37,542 nucleotides of DNA from Flavobacteriia bacterium (lineage in GTDB: Bacteria; Bacteroidota; Bacteroidia; Flavobacteriales_D; Crocinitomicaceae), in assembly GCA_947464135.1 (NCBI GenBank), contig CANHVK010000016.1, positions 1 through 37,542 of the forward strand, in the 5' to 3' direction. The notes under the pieces are model-generated. The model was given only the letters and a program-made list of their open reading frames with translations. It was not told where the DNA came from and did not search any database. Of this stretch, positions 1-11,570 are shown piece by piece (the first letter of the stretch is position 1; every line of letters begins with the position of its first letter). The position numbers were made by a program, and so were the translations under genes.

Positions 1-801
1 AAAATAATTATTTATTCTTTCTTTGTATTTTGATTTAAAATCTGATGGTTGTAATCGAATTTCTTCTTTTGTTTCCATATCAACAACACGAATTGGTCTA
101 TTTGGTAATTCGAAGTCTAATTCGAATTGTTGGTCTGTAATGTGAAAAATGATCACTTCATGTTTATTATATTTCAAATGCTGTAAAGCTTCGATTAATT
201 CAGGTTCTTTTTCAGGTGAACATAATAAGTCGCTGAATATAATCACTAAACTTCTTTTGTGAGTTAATTCTGCTACCATATGTAATGAATCTATTAGATT
301 TGTTTCACTATTCGTTGATGGTTGATATCTATGTAAATATTTTTCTAGTTCTTGATATATGAAATGTAGGTGTGAATTAGAAGATTTTGCATCAGAATGA
401 ATTTTTAATTCTTGATCAAAACAAGTGATTCCAATTGCATCGCGTTGTTTTTTTAAAATCTCCATTAACGATGCAGCAGCTAAAATTGAATATTCAATTT
501 TTGAAAGGTTATTTCCTTGTTGAAAATACATAGAACTCGAAATATCAAATACGAATTGACATCTTAAATTCGTTTCTTCATCGTATTTTTTAGAATATAA
601 ACGATCTGTTTTTCCAAATAATTTCCAATCTATATGTTTTGTAGATTCTCCCTGATTATAAATGCGATGTTCAGCAAATTCTACCGAAAATCCGTGAAAT
701 GGACTTTTATGTAAACCAGTTATAAAACCTTCTACAGCTTGTTTTGCAAGTATTTCTAGTGACCCAAATTGAATTAAGTCTGAACGATTTATTTTATGCA
801 T
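1..801 (-). CDS. DUF58 domain protein (partial, C-terminus beyond window)
   Basis: An open frame of 267 codons runs leftward from ATG at 801-799 to the window edge with no stop, so the C-terminus is missing. The translation begins MHKINRSDLIQFGSLEILAK. It carries the DUF58 signature: a G-x-HKSPFHGFSVEFAEHR segment, then YNQGES-x-HIDWKLFGKTD, then a von Willebrand-A-like core starting FVFDISSSM (DxSxS metal site). DUF58 proteins usually sit beside MoxR-type AAA ATPases and BatA/BatB genes in Bacteroidota, and such genes may lie to the left. The start overlaps the last 8 bases of the EamA permease, so the two genes are probably co-transcribed and translationally coupled. The molecular role of DUF58 is not well established. 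Confidence 0.88.
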   Translation of the reverse strand, partial: MHKINRSDLIQFGSLEILAKQAVEGFITGLHKSPFHGFSVEFAEHRIYNQGESTKHIDWKLFGKTDRLYSKKYDEETNLRCQFVFDISSSMYFQQGNNLSKIEYSILAAASLMEILKKQRDAIGITCFDQELKIHSDAKSSNSHLHFIYQELEKYLHRYQPSTNSETNLIDSLHMVAELTHKRSLVIIFSDLLCSPEKEPELIEALQHLKYNKHEVIIFHITDQQFELDFELPNRPIRVVDMETKEEIRLQPSDFKSKYKERINNYF

Positions 802-1714
802 TTATCCTATTATTTAAATAATGTTTAACAACAATATTTAGTAAAACACCGCCTAAAATTAAAAAAATACCAATAAAAGAATTTAGTGGTAAGATTTCAT
901 TAAATAAAAATGTACCAACTACTATTGCATAAATTGAACCTAAGTACTGAAATGGACTTACGATTGCTACATCCCCATACATAAATGCTTTTGTCATGAA
1001 AACTTGTGCAATCTGAGTGAAGATACCTAGTAATAAAATATAAATCCATTCTACTCCATTGGGCATAACAAAATCAAAACAAGACCATATTGCCATAAAA
1101 GGAAGAGATATCATAGGGAAAGCAATAACTACATTTAATGTATCTTCTGTTTGTTTCAATTTTACAACTGAAACGTATGCAATCCCAGAAAAAATAGCAG
1201 ATATCACACCAATGATTATCCATTTAAATGTTGAAATTGTATAAATTGAATTTAAAGTTGAAATATTTTTTCCTAATCCAATAAAAAAAACACCACTAAG
1301 CGCAATTAAAATACATAACCATTGCAACCATTTGATTTTTTCTTTTAAGAAAATTGTTGCAAAAATTAAAGTAAATATTGGCGCTAAATATTGAAGTGTA
1401 CTTGAAATTGCAATTGGTAGTTTATGAATGGTATAAAAAAATAAAGTCAGTGCAATCATTCCTGATGTTCCGCGTATTAGAAGCCATTTTCTATTATTTC
1501 CAATGATCGACAGATTTTTACGTTTCAATAGATAGGCACTTATTGTAAAGGAAATAATTGATCTGAAAAGAACTAATTCATGTATTGGAAAGACAGAATA
1601 AACTGGTAAAATATCAGTTTTTGAACTGTTAGTTAAAATTTTAACAAAAAAATTGACAAACAAAAAGCATATTCCAGAGCTTATCATATAAATTATGCCT
1701 TTATTTATTTTCAT
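794..1714 (-). CDS. EamA/DMT-family permease
   Basis: A 306-residue, very hydrophobic protein with about ten predicted membrane helices arranged as two EamA repeats. The first repeat ends with the typical segment LQYLAPIFTLIFATIFLKEK, and the second contains SPFQYLGSIYAIVVGTFLFNE. These proline-containing helices followed by an acidic residue are characteristic of drug/metabolite transporter superfamily members (RhaT/YdcZ-like). The protein is probably an inner-membrane exporter or permease for a small metabolite; the substrate cannot be read from sequence. It begins with ATG (MKINKGIIYMISSG) and its stop overlaps the start of the DUF58 gene. It is divergent from the FISUMP gene at 1826. Confidence 0.88.
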   Translation of the reverse strand: MKINKGIIYMISSGICFLFVNFFVKILTNSSKTDILPVYSVFPIHELVLFRSIISFTISAYLLKRKNLSIIGNNRKWLLIRGTSGMIALTLFFYTIHKLPIAISSTLQYLAPIFTLIFATIFLKEKIKWLQWLCILIALSGVFFIGLGKNISTLNSIYTISTFKWIIIGVISAIFSGIAYVSVVKLKQTEDTLNVVIAFPMISLPFMAIWSCFDFVMPNGVEWIYILLLGIFTQIAQVFMTKAFMYGDVAIVSPFQYLGSIYAIVVGTFLFNEILPLNSFIGIFLILGGVLLNIVVKHYLNNRINA

Positions 1715-1780
1715 TTTATAAAAATACGTACTTTAAAGATTGCTCACAATATTATCATTCTGTTAATTGTATTTAAACTA

Positions 1781-1811
1781 TTTGTGAAAATTCGGTTATG
1801 TTTTAATTTTG
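1781..1811 (+). promoter_or_regulatory. Bacteroidota-type promoter for the FISUMP gene
   Basis: TTTG at 1781-1784 is followed by a 19-bp spacer and TAATTTTG at 1804-1811, a full match to the Bacteroidota -33/-7 pattern (TTG ... TAnnTTTG). The box lies 14 bp upstream of ATG at 1826. It also overlaps the GTG at 1784 that would give a longer reading frame, which argues that translation begins at 1826. Confidence 0.7.
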
Positions 1812-1825
1812 AAAAAAAAATATAT

Positions 1826-2470
1826 ATGAAATCATTATTAACTGTGTTTTTTAGTTCTCTTGCGATTATGAATTTTTATTCGCAAAAATCAGGTTCTGGT
1901 GTTCAAGATATTGAAGGGAATTTATACAAGACTGTAATAATTGGTTCACAAGAGTGGATGGCTGACAATTTAAAAGTTACAAAATATAGAAATGGTAATC
2001 CAATTCCTTTTATATCTGACAGTACTGTTTGGAGTCAATGGAATGCTGGAGCATATATGTATTACAAACATGATATTAAACATGGTGTTTTGTATAATTG
2101 GATGGTGATTAGTGATTTAAGAGGAGTTTGTCCTGTTGGTTTTCATGTACCTTCAAATGCTGAATGGGATGTACTTTCTACTAACTTAGGTGGAAATGAA
2201 ATTGCAGGTGCAAAAATGAAATCCAAGTTACATTGGGAAATTCCAAATACAGGTGCTACAAATGAGAGTGGCTTTTATGCTCTTCCAAAAGGAAATTACG
2301 GTATTAATGGTTCTTTTAATGGAATTGGTAGAAATGCATATTGGTGGACTTCTACTCAAAATGGAGAATTAAGTTCATGGGGTAGAGAAGTTGGATTCAA
2401 TGATACTCAATTATTTGTAGGTCATGCTGATAAACGTGATGCCCTTTCTATACGTTGTTTAAAAGATTAA
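1826..2470 (+). CDS. Secreted FISUMP-domain protein
   Basis: A 214-residue protein from ATG 1826. The start gives a clean signal peptide (MKSLLTVFFSSLAIMNFYSQ, probably cleaved after FYSQ), with no lipobox cysteine. The rest is one Fibrobacter succinogenes major paralogous (FISUMP) domain: DIEGNLYKTVIIGSQEWMA, NLKVTKYRNG, VLYNW, CPVGFHVPSNAEWDVL, LGGNEIAGAKMK, a YWWTST motif and C-terminal LSIRCLKD. FISUMP proteins are exported or surface-attached in Bacteroidota and Fibrobacter; the biochemical role is unknown. A longer frame with a GTG start at 1784 is rejected because it would begin inside the promoter. A clear paralogue lies at 24491-25297. Confidence 0.85.
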   Translation: MKSLLTVFFSSLAIMNFYSQKSGSGVQDIEGNLYKTVIIGSQEWMADNLKVTKYRNGNPIPFISDSTVWSQWNAGAYMYYKHDIKHGVLYNWMVISDLRGVCPVGFHVPSNAEWDVLSTNLGGNEIAGAKMKSKLHWEIPNTGATNESGFYALPKGNYGINGSFNGIGRNAYWWTSTQNGELSSWGREVGFNDTQLFVGHADKRDALSIRCLKD

Positions 2471-2536
2471 ATCAGTTAAATTCTTTACATTGTATTCCTA
2501 GATTATTTGTATATTGGCTTTACATTAATCTTTTGT

Positions 2537-3226
2537 ATGCAAAAAAATAAATTTTTCAGTGTCTTTATTTTAATTATTTGTTTGTTTTCTATATCGAATC
2601 TTTACTCCCAAGACGAAGAGGAGTTCGATGATGAAACTTATACTCGTATTAAACCCAAACATTCATTTTCAGTAGAATTAGGATTACCTATTGGTTTAGC
2701 AAACAAAGGGTTTAAAGGTTTTTTACAAGGTATGGTGAATTTTTCTCCTTACTATCATTATAACTTTCAAAATAATATATCTATAGGTGCCGGTCTTAAT
2801 TATAATTTTTTTTGGATTAACCATGTGCTCGCTCCTGATACAAAAAACGTAGGAGCTATTCATTCTATAGGATCATTTTTAGAAGTTGGTTATGAAAAAT
2901 TCTTTACAGATCGATTGGGTACTGATTTTAGTTTCAAATCTGGTTTTTCACAATTAAATTTTTATTCAAAGAATAATAGAACTTTAGGTCTTGGAACACC
3001 TAAACAAAATGTAGTCTTCATTGAACCAACTTTTTCGTTAATTATCACTGCAGACGAATTTACATCTTATAGATGGATAGTCGGTTACGCTTTTCAAAAC
3101 TATAAATTTGACCCAACAAAACTTGGTTTTTCTGATTCTAAAGAATATCATACTCCTGAATACAATAAAATGAGTCAATTTTTTACTTTTGGTTTTGGTT
3201 TTACATACTATTTTAAACAATACTAA
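2537..3226 (+). CDS. Outer-membrane beta-barrel-like protein
   Basis: A 229-residue protein from ATG 2537, with signal peptide MQKNKFFSVFILIICLFSIS ending near NLYSQ. A short acidic linker (DEEEFDDE) follows, then alternating aromatic/polar strands such as FSVELGLPIGL, SIGAGLNYNFFWI and FTFGFGFTYYFKQY. The C-terminal aromatic residue and repeated glycine/aromatic strands are typical of small outer-membrane barrels (the OmpA-barrel / PorT-like 'outer membrane beta-barrel' class of Bacteroidota). The function is unknown. The stop lies 4 bases before prmC, so the two are probably co-transcribed. The frame can be extended upstream to a TTG at 2507, but that start would break the signal peptide. 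Confidence 0.75.
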   Translation: MQKNKFFSVFILIICLFSISNLYSQDEEEFDDETYTRIKPKHSFSVELGLPIGLANKGFKGFLQGMVNFSPYYHYNFQNNISIGAGLNYNFFWINHVLAPDTKNVGAIHSIGSFLEVGYEKFFTDRLGTDFSFKSGFSQLNFYSKNNRTLGLGTPKQNVVFIEPTFSLIITADEFTSYRWIVGYAFQNYKFDPTKLGFSDSKEYHTPEYNKMSQFFTFGFGFTYYFKQY

Positions 3227-3230
3227 GAAA

Positions 3231-6115
<2,885 letters not shown>

Positions 6116-6196
6116 TTCTATTTTAAATTATTTGAAGTGTAGGTTGTTTTTTAAAATTAAAACAAACAAAGACCGCTCTTTCCAATAATAACTTTC

Positions 6197-6224
6197 TTGT
6201 TTCAAGTTATTATTACTAATTTTG
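6197..6224 (+). promoter_or_regulatory. Bacteroidota-type promoter for dapA
   Basis: TTG at 6197-6199, a 17-bp spacer, then TAATTTTG at 6217-6224, 20 bp before the dapA ATG. The TTG at 6197 is also the first possible start codon of the frame. The promoter match indicates it is the -33 element rather than a translation start. Confidence 0.7.
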
Positions 6225-6244
6225 AAATTATTAATTATACATTC

Positions 6245-7129
6245 ATGAACAAATTTAAAGGTACAGGTGTCGCGTTAGTAACACCTTTTAAGTCAGATAA
6301 ATCAATTGATTTCGATGCGTTACGTAAATTAGTTCAATTACAAATTCAAGGTGGTACAGATTTCCTTGTTGTAATGGGAACAACAGCTGAGTCTCCTACC
6401 TTATCAAATGAAGAAAAAGAGCAAATTTTAAGTGTTGTTGTAGATGAGAATGCTGGAAAGTTGCCAATAGTTTATGGTGTAGGAGGAAATAATACGATTG
6501 AATTAACACATAAATTACAACATTTACCAAAAGGGATAGATGGAATACTATCTGTTTCACCATATTACAACAAGCCTACTCAAGAAGGCATATACCAACA
6601 TTTTAAATTAATTGCAGAAGCTTCTCCAGTTCCTGTTATTTTATATAATGTTCCAGGACGTACAGGATCAAATATGTTACCTAGTACCACTTTACGTTTA
6701 GCACAATTACCAAATATTGTAGCAATTAAAGAAGCTTCAGGTAACATGGAACAAATTATGGAGATAATAAGTCAGGCTCCTGATGAGTTTTCGGTACTTT
6801 CTGGTGATGATGGAATTACTATGCCATTAATTTCTTGTGGTGCCGTTGGAGTTATCTCCGTTGTAGCAAATGCACTACCTGAAAAATTTTCAGAAATGAT
6901 AAATCATTCATTAAATGGAGATTTTATTTCTGCACGAAAAATACATAATAGTTTATTGCCAATTACTAAAATGTTTTTTGAAGAAGGTAATCCTGGTGGA
7001 GTAAAAGTGGCTCTGGAAAATCGTGAAATTATGCAACAAAATTTGCGTTTACCTTTAGTACCTGTTTCTAAGTTTCTTGCAGATAGAATTAATTTAGAAA
7101 TGAAGTCTTTAGTAGAATTGGTGAAATAA
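6245..7129 (+). CDS. dapA: 4-hydroxy-tetrahydrodipicolinate synthase DapA
   Basis: A 294-residue aldolase-fold enzyme that condenses pyruvate with aspartate semialdehyde in the lysine/diaminopimelate pathway. From ATG 6245 the catalytic residues fall at the usual positions: GTTAES with Thr46/Thr47, SPYYNKPTQEG, Tyr134 within YNVPGRTG, and Schiff-base Lys162 in IKEASG. The SGDD motif near residue 196 is also present. The length is normal. It has its own promoter directly upstream, so it is likely transcribed separately from ligA. Confidence 0.97.
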   Translation: MNKFKGTGVALVTPFKSDKSIDFDALRKLVQLQIQGGTDFLVVMGTTAESPTLSNEEKEQILSVVVDENAGKLPIVYGVGGNNTIELTHKLQHLPKGIDGILSVSPYYNKPTQEGIYQHFKLIAEASPVPVILYNVPGRTGSNMLPSTTLRLAQLPNIVAIKEASGNMEQIMEIISQAPDEFSVLSGDDGITMPLISCGAVGVISVVANALPEKFSEMINHSLNGDFISARKIHNSLLPITKMFFEEGNPGGVKVALENREIMQQNLRLPLVPVSKFLADRINLEMKSLVELVK

Positions 7130-7210
7130 AACGTCTTTGTATTTTATTTCTATGATAGATGCCCAATTTTATTTTGAAACTACAATATTCGATTCATAAA
7201 AACATATTTA

Positions 7211-8212
7211 ATGACCATATATTCACAAATCAAAACGTTAGTAGATTCATCATCTAAAATTGTAATTACATCACATAAATCTCCCGATGGAGATTCAATC
7301 GGTAGTTCTTTGGGGTTATATCTTACATTGAAACAATTAGGGAAGGAAGTATATATATGCCATCCAGATCCTGCCCCTGATTATTTACATTGGGTTCCAT
7401 TTGTTGAAGTGATTAAAAATTGGGAAGAAGAAAAGGAAGAAGTGCGCATTTTGATGACTGAAGCGGATTTAATTTTTTCTTTAGATTATAATGAGCCAGG
7501 CAGAATGGGGGAAGAAATGGGGAGTTTTTTGTGTAAAACGAATGCAAAAAAAATAATGATAGATCATCATTTACATCCAGAGAATTATGTGGATATAATG
7601 CTTTCAGATACAGGTGCTTGTTCAACATGTCAGTTGGTTTTTGATGTAGTTGAAAATGCTGGTTGGTCAACCTTTTTGAATTCAGATGCAGGTGTTTGTC
7701 TCTATCTCGGGATTATGACTGATTCTGGTTCGTTTAGGTTTCCTTCTGTTTTACCACATACGCATGAAGTTGTATCAAAATTATTGAAATTAGATTTTAA
7801 TCACGCGGTCATTCACGAAAACATAAATGATACCAATACGTTGGATCGATTGCGTTTAAAAGGGTTTGCTTGTGCTGAAAAGTTGGTTGTTAATGAAGCG
7901 CTAAATATCGCATATATTTGGTTGACAAAATCTGAGTTAGAAAGGTTTAATCATCAAAAAGGCGATACTGAAGGGTTGGTGAATGTAGCTTTGTCTATAT
8001 TAGGAATGAAAGTAGCCGTTTTATTTACAGAAGCGGATGGATATGTAAAGATATCTTTTAGGTCAAAAGGTTTAAATAATCCAGTTAATTTATTGGCTTC
8101 TAATTATTTTAATGGAGGAGGACATGCAAATGCATCAGGCGGTAGATTTGATGGAAGAATTGAAGATGCAATAAAGTTATTTTTTCAAGTAGCACCAAAT
8201 TTTTTTTGTTAG
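7211..8212 (+). CDS. DHH/DHHA1 phosphoesterase (NrnA-like)
   Basis: A 333-residue protein with both halves of the DHH family. The N-terminal DHH domain has SHKSPDGDSIGSSLG (metal-binding D-x-D), DLIFSLDYNEPGR, IDHHLHPE (the DHH motif) and MTDSGSFRFPS. The C-terminal DHHA1 domain has SFRSKG and the substrate-binding GGGHANASGG near residue 310. Family members of this size are oligoribonucleases/nanoRNases and 3'-phosphoadenosine-5'-phosphate phosphatases (NrnA), or cyclic dinucleotide phosphodiesterases without the GdpP transmembrane part. Which substrate applies here is not decidable from sequence. It is followed by the FKBP lipoprotein pair in the same orientation. Confidence 0.9.
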   Translation: MTIYSQIKTLVDSSSKIVITSHKSPDGDSIGSSLGLYLTLKQLGKEVYICHPDPAPDYLHWVPFVEVIKNWEEEKEEVRILMTEADLIFSLDYNEPGRMGEEMGSFLCKTNAKKIMIDHHLHPENYVDIMLSDTGACSTCQLVFDVVENAGWSTFLNSDAGVCLYLGIMTDSGSFRFPSVLPHTHEVVSKLLKLDFNHAVIHENINDTNTLDRLRLKGFACAEKLVVNEALNIAYIWLTKSELERFNHQKGDTEGLVNVALSILGMKVAVLFTEADGYVKISFRSKGLNNPVNLLASNYFNGGGHANASGGRFDGRIEDAIKLFFQVAPNFFC

Positions 8213-8240
8213 TTAATTCATCTTCCTATTTAACTTTATC

Positions 8241-8753
8241 ATGAAATACTATTTTATTACGTTGATTTTAGCGTTAATGTTTTCTTGCTCTAATGACGAG
8301 TTAAAGAAAGAATTAGAATGGGATAAGAAAAAGTCAATGGAGCTTAACAGGAAATTAGCTCAAAAAGAAAAATTAGATATATTGATGTTTCTGGAAAATC
8401 ACCCAAAGCTAAAGATGCAAGAAACAGGTTCTGGTTTGTTTTATCAAATAACTAAAACAAATTTAACTGGTACTCCTTCAAAACCAGGGATGGAAGCATC
8501 TGTAAAATATAAAATATCTTTTTTAAATGGTGATTTATGTTATGAAACCCCAAAAGGTGAGTTATCATATTTTAAAATAGATCATTCAGATATAGAAACA
8601 GGTGTTCAGGAAGGGGTTAAGAAGATGAAAACAGGAGAGAGGGCAGTATTGATAGTTTCTTCTCATTTAGCTCACGGCATTACTGGTGATCAAAATAAGA
8701 TTCCACCAGCTACAACTTTAGTTATTGAATTAGAATTAGTTGACTTGTTTTAA
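8241..8753 (+). CDS. FKBP-type peptidyl-prolyl isomerase lipoprotein (GldI-like)
   Basis: A 170-residue protein with a lipoprotein signal (MKYYFITLILALMFSC, lipobox LMFSC), a short lysine/glutamate-rich helical linker, and one FKBP domain in the C-terminal ~110 residues. The FKBP hallmarks are VKYKISFLNG, GVQEGVKKMKTGERA, SSHLAHG, IPPATTLVIELELVD. Size, lipid anchor and position next to a DHH phosphoesterase resemble GldI, the gliding-motility FKBP lipoprotein, but motility cannot be inferred from one gene. It probably acts as a periplasmic folding helper. The active-site tryptophan of typical FKBPs (…GW.EG…) is replaced by valine. Confidence 0.82.
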   Translation: MKYYFITLILALMFSCSNDELKKELEWDKKKSMELNRKLAQKEKLDILMFLENHPKLKMQETGSGLFYQITKTNLTGTPSKPGMEASVKYKISFLNGDLCYETPKGELSYFKIDHSDIETGVQEGVKKMKTGERAVLIVSSHLAHGITGDQNKIPPATTLVIELELVDLF

Positions 8754-8755
8754 AA

Positions 8756-9613
8756 ATGATAGATATGAAATATGTATATGTTGTAATTTTATTTTTTCTT
8801 ATATCTTGTTCTGTAGAAGGAGTAAAAAAAAATAAAGATGAACGAGCTAAACTAAAAGAAATTAAATCTGATTTAAAACAGACCTTTTCTTCAAATAAAA
8901 CTTTAATTCCAACAAAAATTCAAGCTGAAAAAAAGTTTCCAAATGGATTAAAAATTAAATGGTTCAAACACGGTTCAGGTGATTATGTTAAAAATGAAGA
9001 TGTTATTCAAATAAATTATCAGGTTTTTTTAGAAGATGGAACTTTAGTAGATGGAAATGAGCTTCTTGCAAAGAGTTCATTGCCTTTTTTAGTGGGGTTT
9101 GGATTACAAACTAAAGGATGGGATTTGGCATTAACATCTTTAAGGGTAGGTGATTTTGTTGAAATTTTTCTCCCTTCAAAATTAGCAAGAGGAAAAAAAG
9201 GGATTAAAGGTTTAATACCACCTAATTCAATAAATATAATACGATTAAAAATTTTAGAAAAAAGAAAACCAACAAAAATTATAGACGGTATTAAAGTTTG
9301 GTTATTAGAAGAAAACAAAGAAGAATCTAAATATGCAAACCAAAATAATGAAGTTGAATTTCATTACATGGTAGGTACGCCTTCAAATCCTAAATATGAT
9401 ATTAGTTATCGTAGAAACACCCCTTACAAATTAAGATTTAATGATAAGGGTATTATTTCTGGATTAAAAAAAGCATTACTAAATACCAAAAGATCAGATA
9501 AACTTTGGTTGGTTGTTCCTTCAAATGAAGCGTATGGTTCAAAAGGTTTCCTTGACCTTGTGAAACCAAACGAAAAAGTATTTTATGATATTTTTATATT
9601 GGAAGTTTTTTAA
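8756..9613 (+). CDS. Lipoprotein with two FKBP-like domains
   Basis: A 285-residue lipoprotein (lipobox LISC after YVVILFF) starting 2 bases after the previous gene; an ATG at 8765 is an alternative start. The first FKBP-like domain spans about residues 62-165 (EDVIQINYQVFLEDGTLVDG, KGWDLALTSLRVGD, SKLARG, GLIPPNSINIIRLKIL). The second spans about 175-285 (NEVEFHYMVG, GLKKALLNTKRSDKLWLVVP, NEAYGSKGF, FYDIFILEVF). The first keeps the GW and IPP motifs; the second is more diverged. It is probably a periplasmic peptidyl-prolyl isomerase or chaperone, co-transcribed with the single-domain FKBP upstream. Confidence 0.82.
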   Translation: MIDMKYVYVVILFFLISCSVEGVKKNKDERAKLKEIKSDLKQTFSSNKTLIPTKIQAEKKFPNGLKIKWFKHGSGDYVKNEDVIQINYQVFLEDGTLVDGNELLAKSSLPFLVGFGLQTKGWDLALTSLRVGDFVEIFLPSKLARGKKGIKGLIPPNSINIIRLKILEKRKPTKIIDGIKVWLLEENKEESKYANQNNEVEFHYMVGTPSNPKYDISYRRNTPYKLRFNDKGIISGLKKALLNTKRSDKLWLVVPSNEAYGSKGFLDLVKPNEKVFYDIFILEVF

Positions 9614-9631
9614 TTGCAGTGTTTTTTTTTG

Positions 9632-9639
9632 TAAATTTG
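9632..9639 (+). promoter_or_regulatory. -7 element (TAAATTTG) upstream of the M23 peptidase
   Basis: A perfect TAnnTTTG lies in the gap after the FKBP pair. The best TTG (9614-9616) is only 15 bp upstream, shorter than usual, so the -33 element is uncertain. A leader of about 90 bases would precede ATG 9733. I saw no terminator or obvious structured RNA in this gap. Confidence 0.45.
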
Positions 9640-9732
9640 GTTTTCTTCGCGTTAAAAAACTCGAAATTAATGCACTTTTAATTTAATACAGACAGAAAAA
9701 ATAGAATTTAATCTGTTTATATATAGATATTT

Positions 9733-10761
9733 ATGAGAAAAATACTTTTAGGTTTTTTAGTTATTTCTACCTTTTACGGTTTTAGTCAAAACAGACGAAT
9801 AATTAATACTGATGAAGATTTAATTTTTGATACAGATCAAGAAGAGTTTACTCTAGATAATACATTTGACGGTATCCTTAATCACGATGTACATAGAAAA
9901 GTTACAAAAGACGAAAGATTAAATTTTTCGATGACTTGGGATAATGACTTTCTTTTTGCTTCAAAGAAAAGAAATTCGATATCAAGATTTGAAGATACTC
10001 TTTGGTTGTGTGTAGGTGATTCAATTTCAAATGAATTTCGTATTCCTTTTGACGGTTATTTAACTTCTCATTTTGGTCCAAGACATGGTCGTCCTCATCA
10101 CGGTGTAGACATATCTTTAAAAACTGGGGATATGGTTTATGCTGCCTGGAGTGGAAAGGTAAGGTATGCTAAATTTAACAAAGGTGGTTATGGTAATTTA
10201 GTTGTAATCAGACACTATAATGGATTGGAGACTTTTTATGCCCACTTAAGTAAATTGTTAGTCTTACCAAATCAAGATGTTGTGGCTGGTGATCCAATTG
10301 GCTTAGGGGGGAATACGGGTAGATCATTTGGTCCACATTTGCATTTTGAAGTACGTTTTTATGATATTCCGATTAACCCTGAACACATAATTGATTTTGC
10401 AAATAAAGATGTTAAAGATCCTAATGTTTTAGTTCATAGGGATTTATTTAAGGTTCATCTACCGGGCGAGCAACCTAAAATCGAATTTCCTGAAGAAGAT
10501 GAAGAACTTGAACATGATCATAGTATAGAAGCTGGTGATGTTCTTGCAGGATTAGCGCTACCGGTGGCTAAAAACATGGAAGAAAATACTAATAAACTTG
10601 TTCCAAATAAAGAATTTAGAAAATACCACAAAGTTAAATCAGGTGATAATTTAACTAAAATTGCAAATTCCTATGGAAGTACCGTTGAGAAGATTTGTGA
10701 ATTAAACGGTATGAAATCGAATAGAACAATTGATGTAGGTCAAATGATTCGAGTTAGATAA
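9733..10761 (+). CDS. M23 (LytM) peptidase with C-terminal LysM
   Basis: A 342-residue exported protein with signal peptide MRKILLGFLVISTFYGFSQN. The M23 zinc endopeptidase domain covers about residues 105-218, with the ligand and catalytic residues intact: HHGVD (His123, Asp126), the AHL histidine (His171) and HLH (His202/His204). A 70-residue acidic linker is followed by one LysM peptidoglycan-binding domain (YHKVKSGDNLTKIANSYGS to the end). It probably cleaves peptide cross-bridges in peptidoglycan and acts in the periplasm during growth or division. The stop is 8 bases before the bamD ATG. Confidence 0.93.
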   Translation: MRKILLGFLVISTFYGFSQNRRIINTDEDLIFDTDQEEFTLDNTFDGILNHDVHRKVTKDERLNFSMTWDNDFLFASKKRNSISRFEDTLWLCVGDSISNEFRIPFDGYLTSHFGPRHGRPHHGVDISLKTGDMVYAAWSGKVRYAKFNKGGYGNLVVIRHYNGLETFYAHLSKLLVLPNQDVVAGDPIGLGGNTGRSFGPHLHFEVRFYDIPINPEHIIDFANKDVKDPNVLVHRDLFKVHLPGEQPKIEFPEEDEELEHDHSIEAGDVLAGLALPVAKNMEENTNKLVPNKEFRKYHKVKSGDNLTKIANSYGSTVEKICELNGMKSNRTIDVGQMIRVR

Positions 10762-10769
10762 TTTTGAAA

Positions 10770-11549
10770 ATGCGCTACTTTTTCCTTTTCGTTTTACTTT
10801 CTTTATTCTTTACATCCTGTACTGAGTATTCCAGAGTTGTTAAATCAGATGATTACGAAAGAAAATACCAATTAGCTAATGATTTATATGAAAATCAGAG
10901 CTTTATAAAGTCTATAAATCTTTATGAGCAAGTATATCAAAGAAATCCCAAAAATATTCAGGGGGAAGTTTCTTACTATAGATTAGGGTTAGCGAATTTC
11001 AATCTAGGAGATTATTTGATGGCGTCTTATTACTTTTCGTCTTTTTCAGAGAAGTTTCCTGACAGTCAAAAATGTGAAGAAACTGCTTTTAGAAATTTAT
11101 TGTGTTTAATTAAAGAAACACCGCAATATTCTCTTGATCAAACTGAAACAAATGTTGCACTAAATGAAATTCAAATTTTTATTTATAAATTTCCTAAATC
11201 TACAAAGATTGATTCTTGTAATTTAATGATGGATCAACTAAGAAATAGGTTAGAATTTAAGGATTTTCAATCTGTTAATTTATATGACAAAACTGAAAGT
11301 TATATATCTGCAGTAACAACTGCTGAAACTTTTATTAAGGATTTTCCTACATCAAGATATAAAGAAAAGACGTATGAGATTTTAATAAGAAATTCATTTT
11401 TACTTTCTATCAATAGTGTTGAAGAGAAAAAAAAGGATAGAATTGTTAAAACTATCGAAAGATATAATAACTTTGTAATAGAGTTTCCAACTAGTGAATT
11501 TAATTTTGAATTAACAAACAAAATAAATAAACTTAAAGAACTTTTATAA
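10770..11549 (+). CDS. bamD: Outer-membrane assembly lipoprotein BamD
   Basis: A 259-residue lipoprotein from ATG 10770 (MRYFFLFVLLSLFFTSC, lipobox FTSC). The mature part consists of TPR-like helical pairs: YERKYQLANDLYENQSF, YYRLGLANFNLGDYLMASYY, FSEKFPDSQKCEETAFRN and repeated ...FIKDFPTSRYKEKTYEI, typical of BamD/YfiO. It is a subunit of the BAM complex that inserts beta-barrels in the outer membrane. The order bamD-rpoZ-coaBC-DUF4835-recN is a known conserved block in Flavobacteriia and supports the call. A TTG at 10764 is the alternative, less likely, start. Confidence 0.9.
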   Translation: MRYFFLFVLLSLFFTSCTEYSRVVKSDDYERKYQLANDLYENQSFIKSINLYEQVYQRNPKNIQGEVSYYRLGLANFNLGDYLMASYYFSSFSEKFPDSQKCEETAFRNLLCLIKETPQYSLDQTETNVALNEIQIFIYKFPKSTKIDSCNLMMDQLRNRLEFKDFQSVNLYDKTESYISAVTTAETFIKDFPTSRYKEKTYEILIRNSFLLSINSVEEKKKDRIVKTIERYNNFVIEFPTSEFNFELTNKINKLKELL

Positions 11550-11570
11550 CATCTTAATTAACTTAAAGAT

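Noticed and set aside
1784-1825. GTG start extending the FISUMP protein upstream
   Set aside because: The GTG is part of the -33 element and the extension destroys the signal peptide; a full promoter match lies between it and ATG 1826.
3189-3230. Longer PrmC beginning inside the upstream beta-barrel gene
   Set aside because: It would overlap 38 bases of a credible coding region, and the ATG at 3231 gives the normal family N-terminus.
6130-6170. Possible ligA terminator (GTTGTTTT ... AAAACAAAC)
   Set aside because: The symmetry is almost purely A/T, with a poor stem and no terminal T-run.
6197-6244. TTG start extending DapA by 16 residues
   Set aside because: The TTG is the -33 element of the promoter; residues before MNKFKGTG are not part of the DapA family, and catalytic residue numbering fits ATG 6245.
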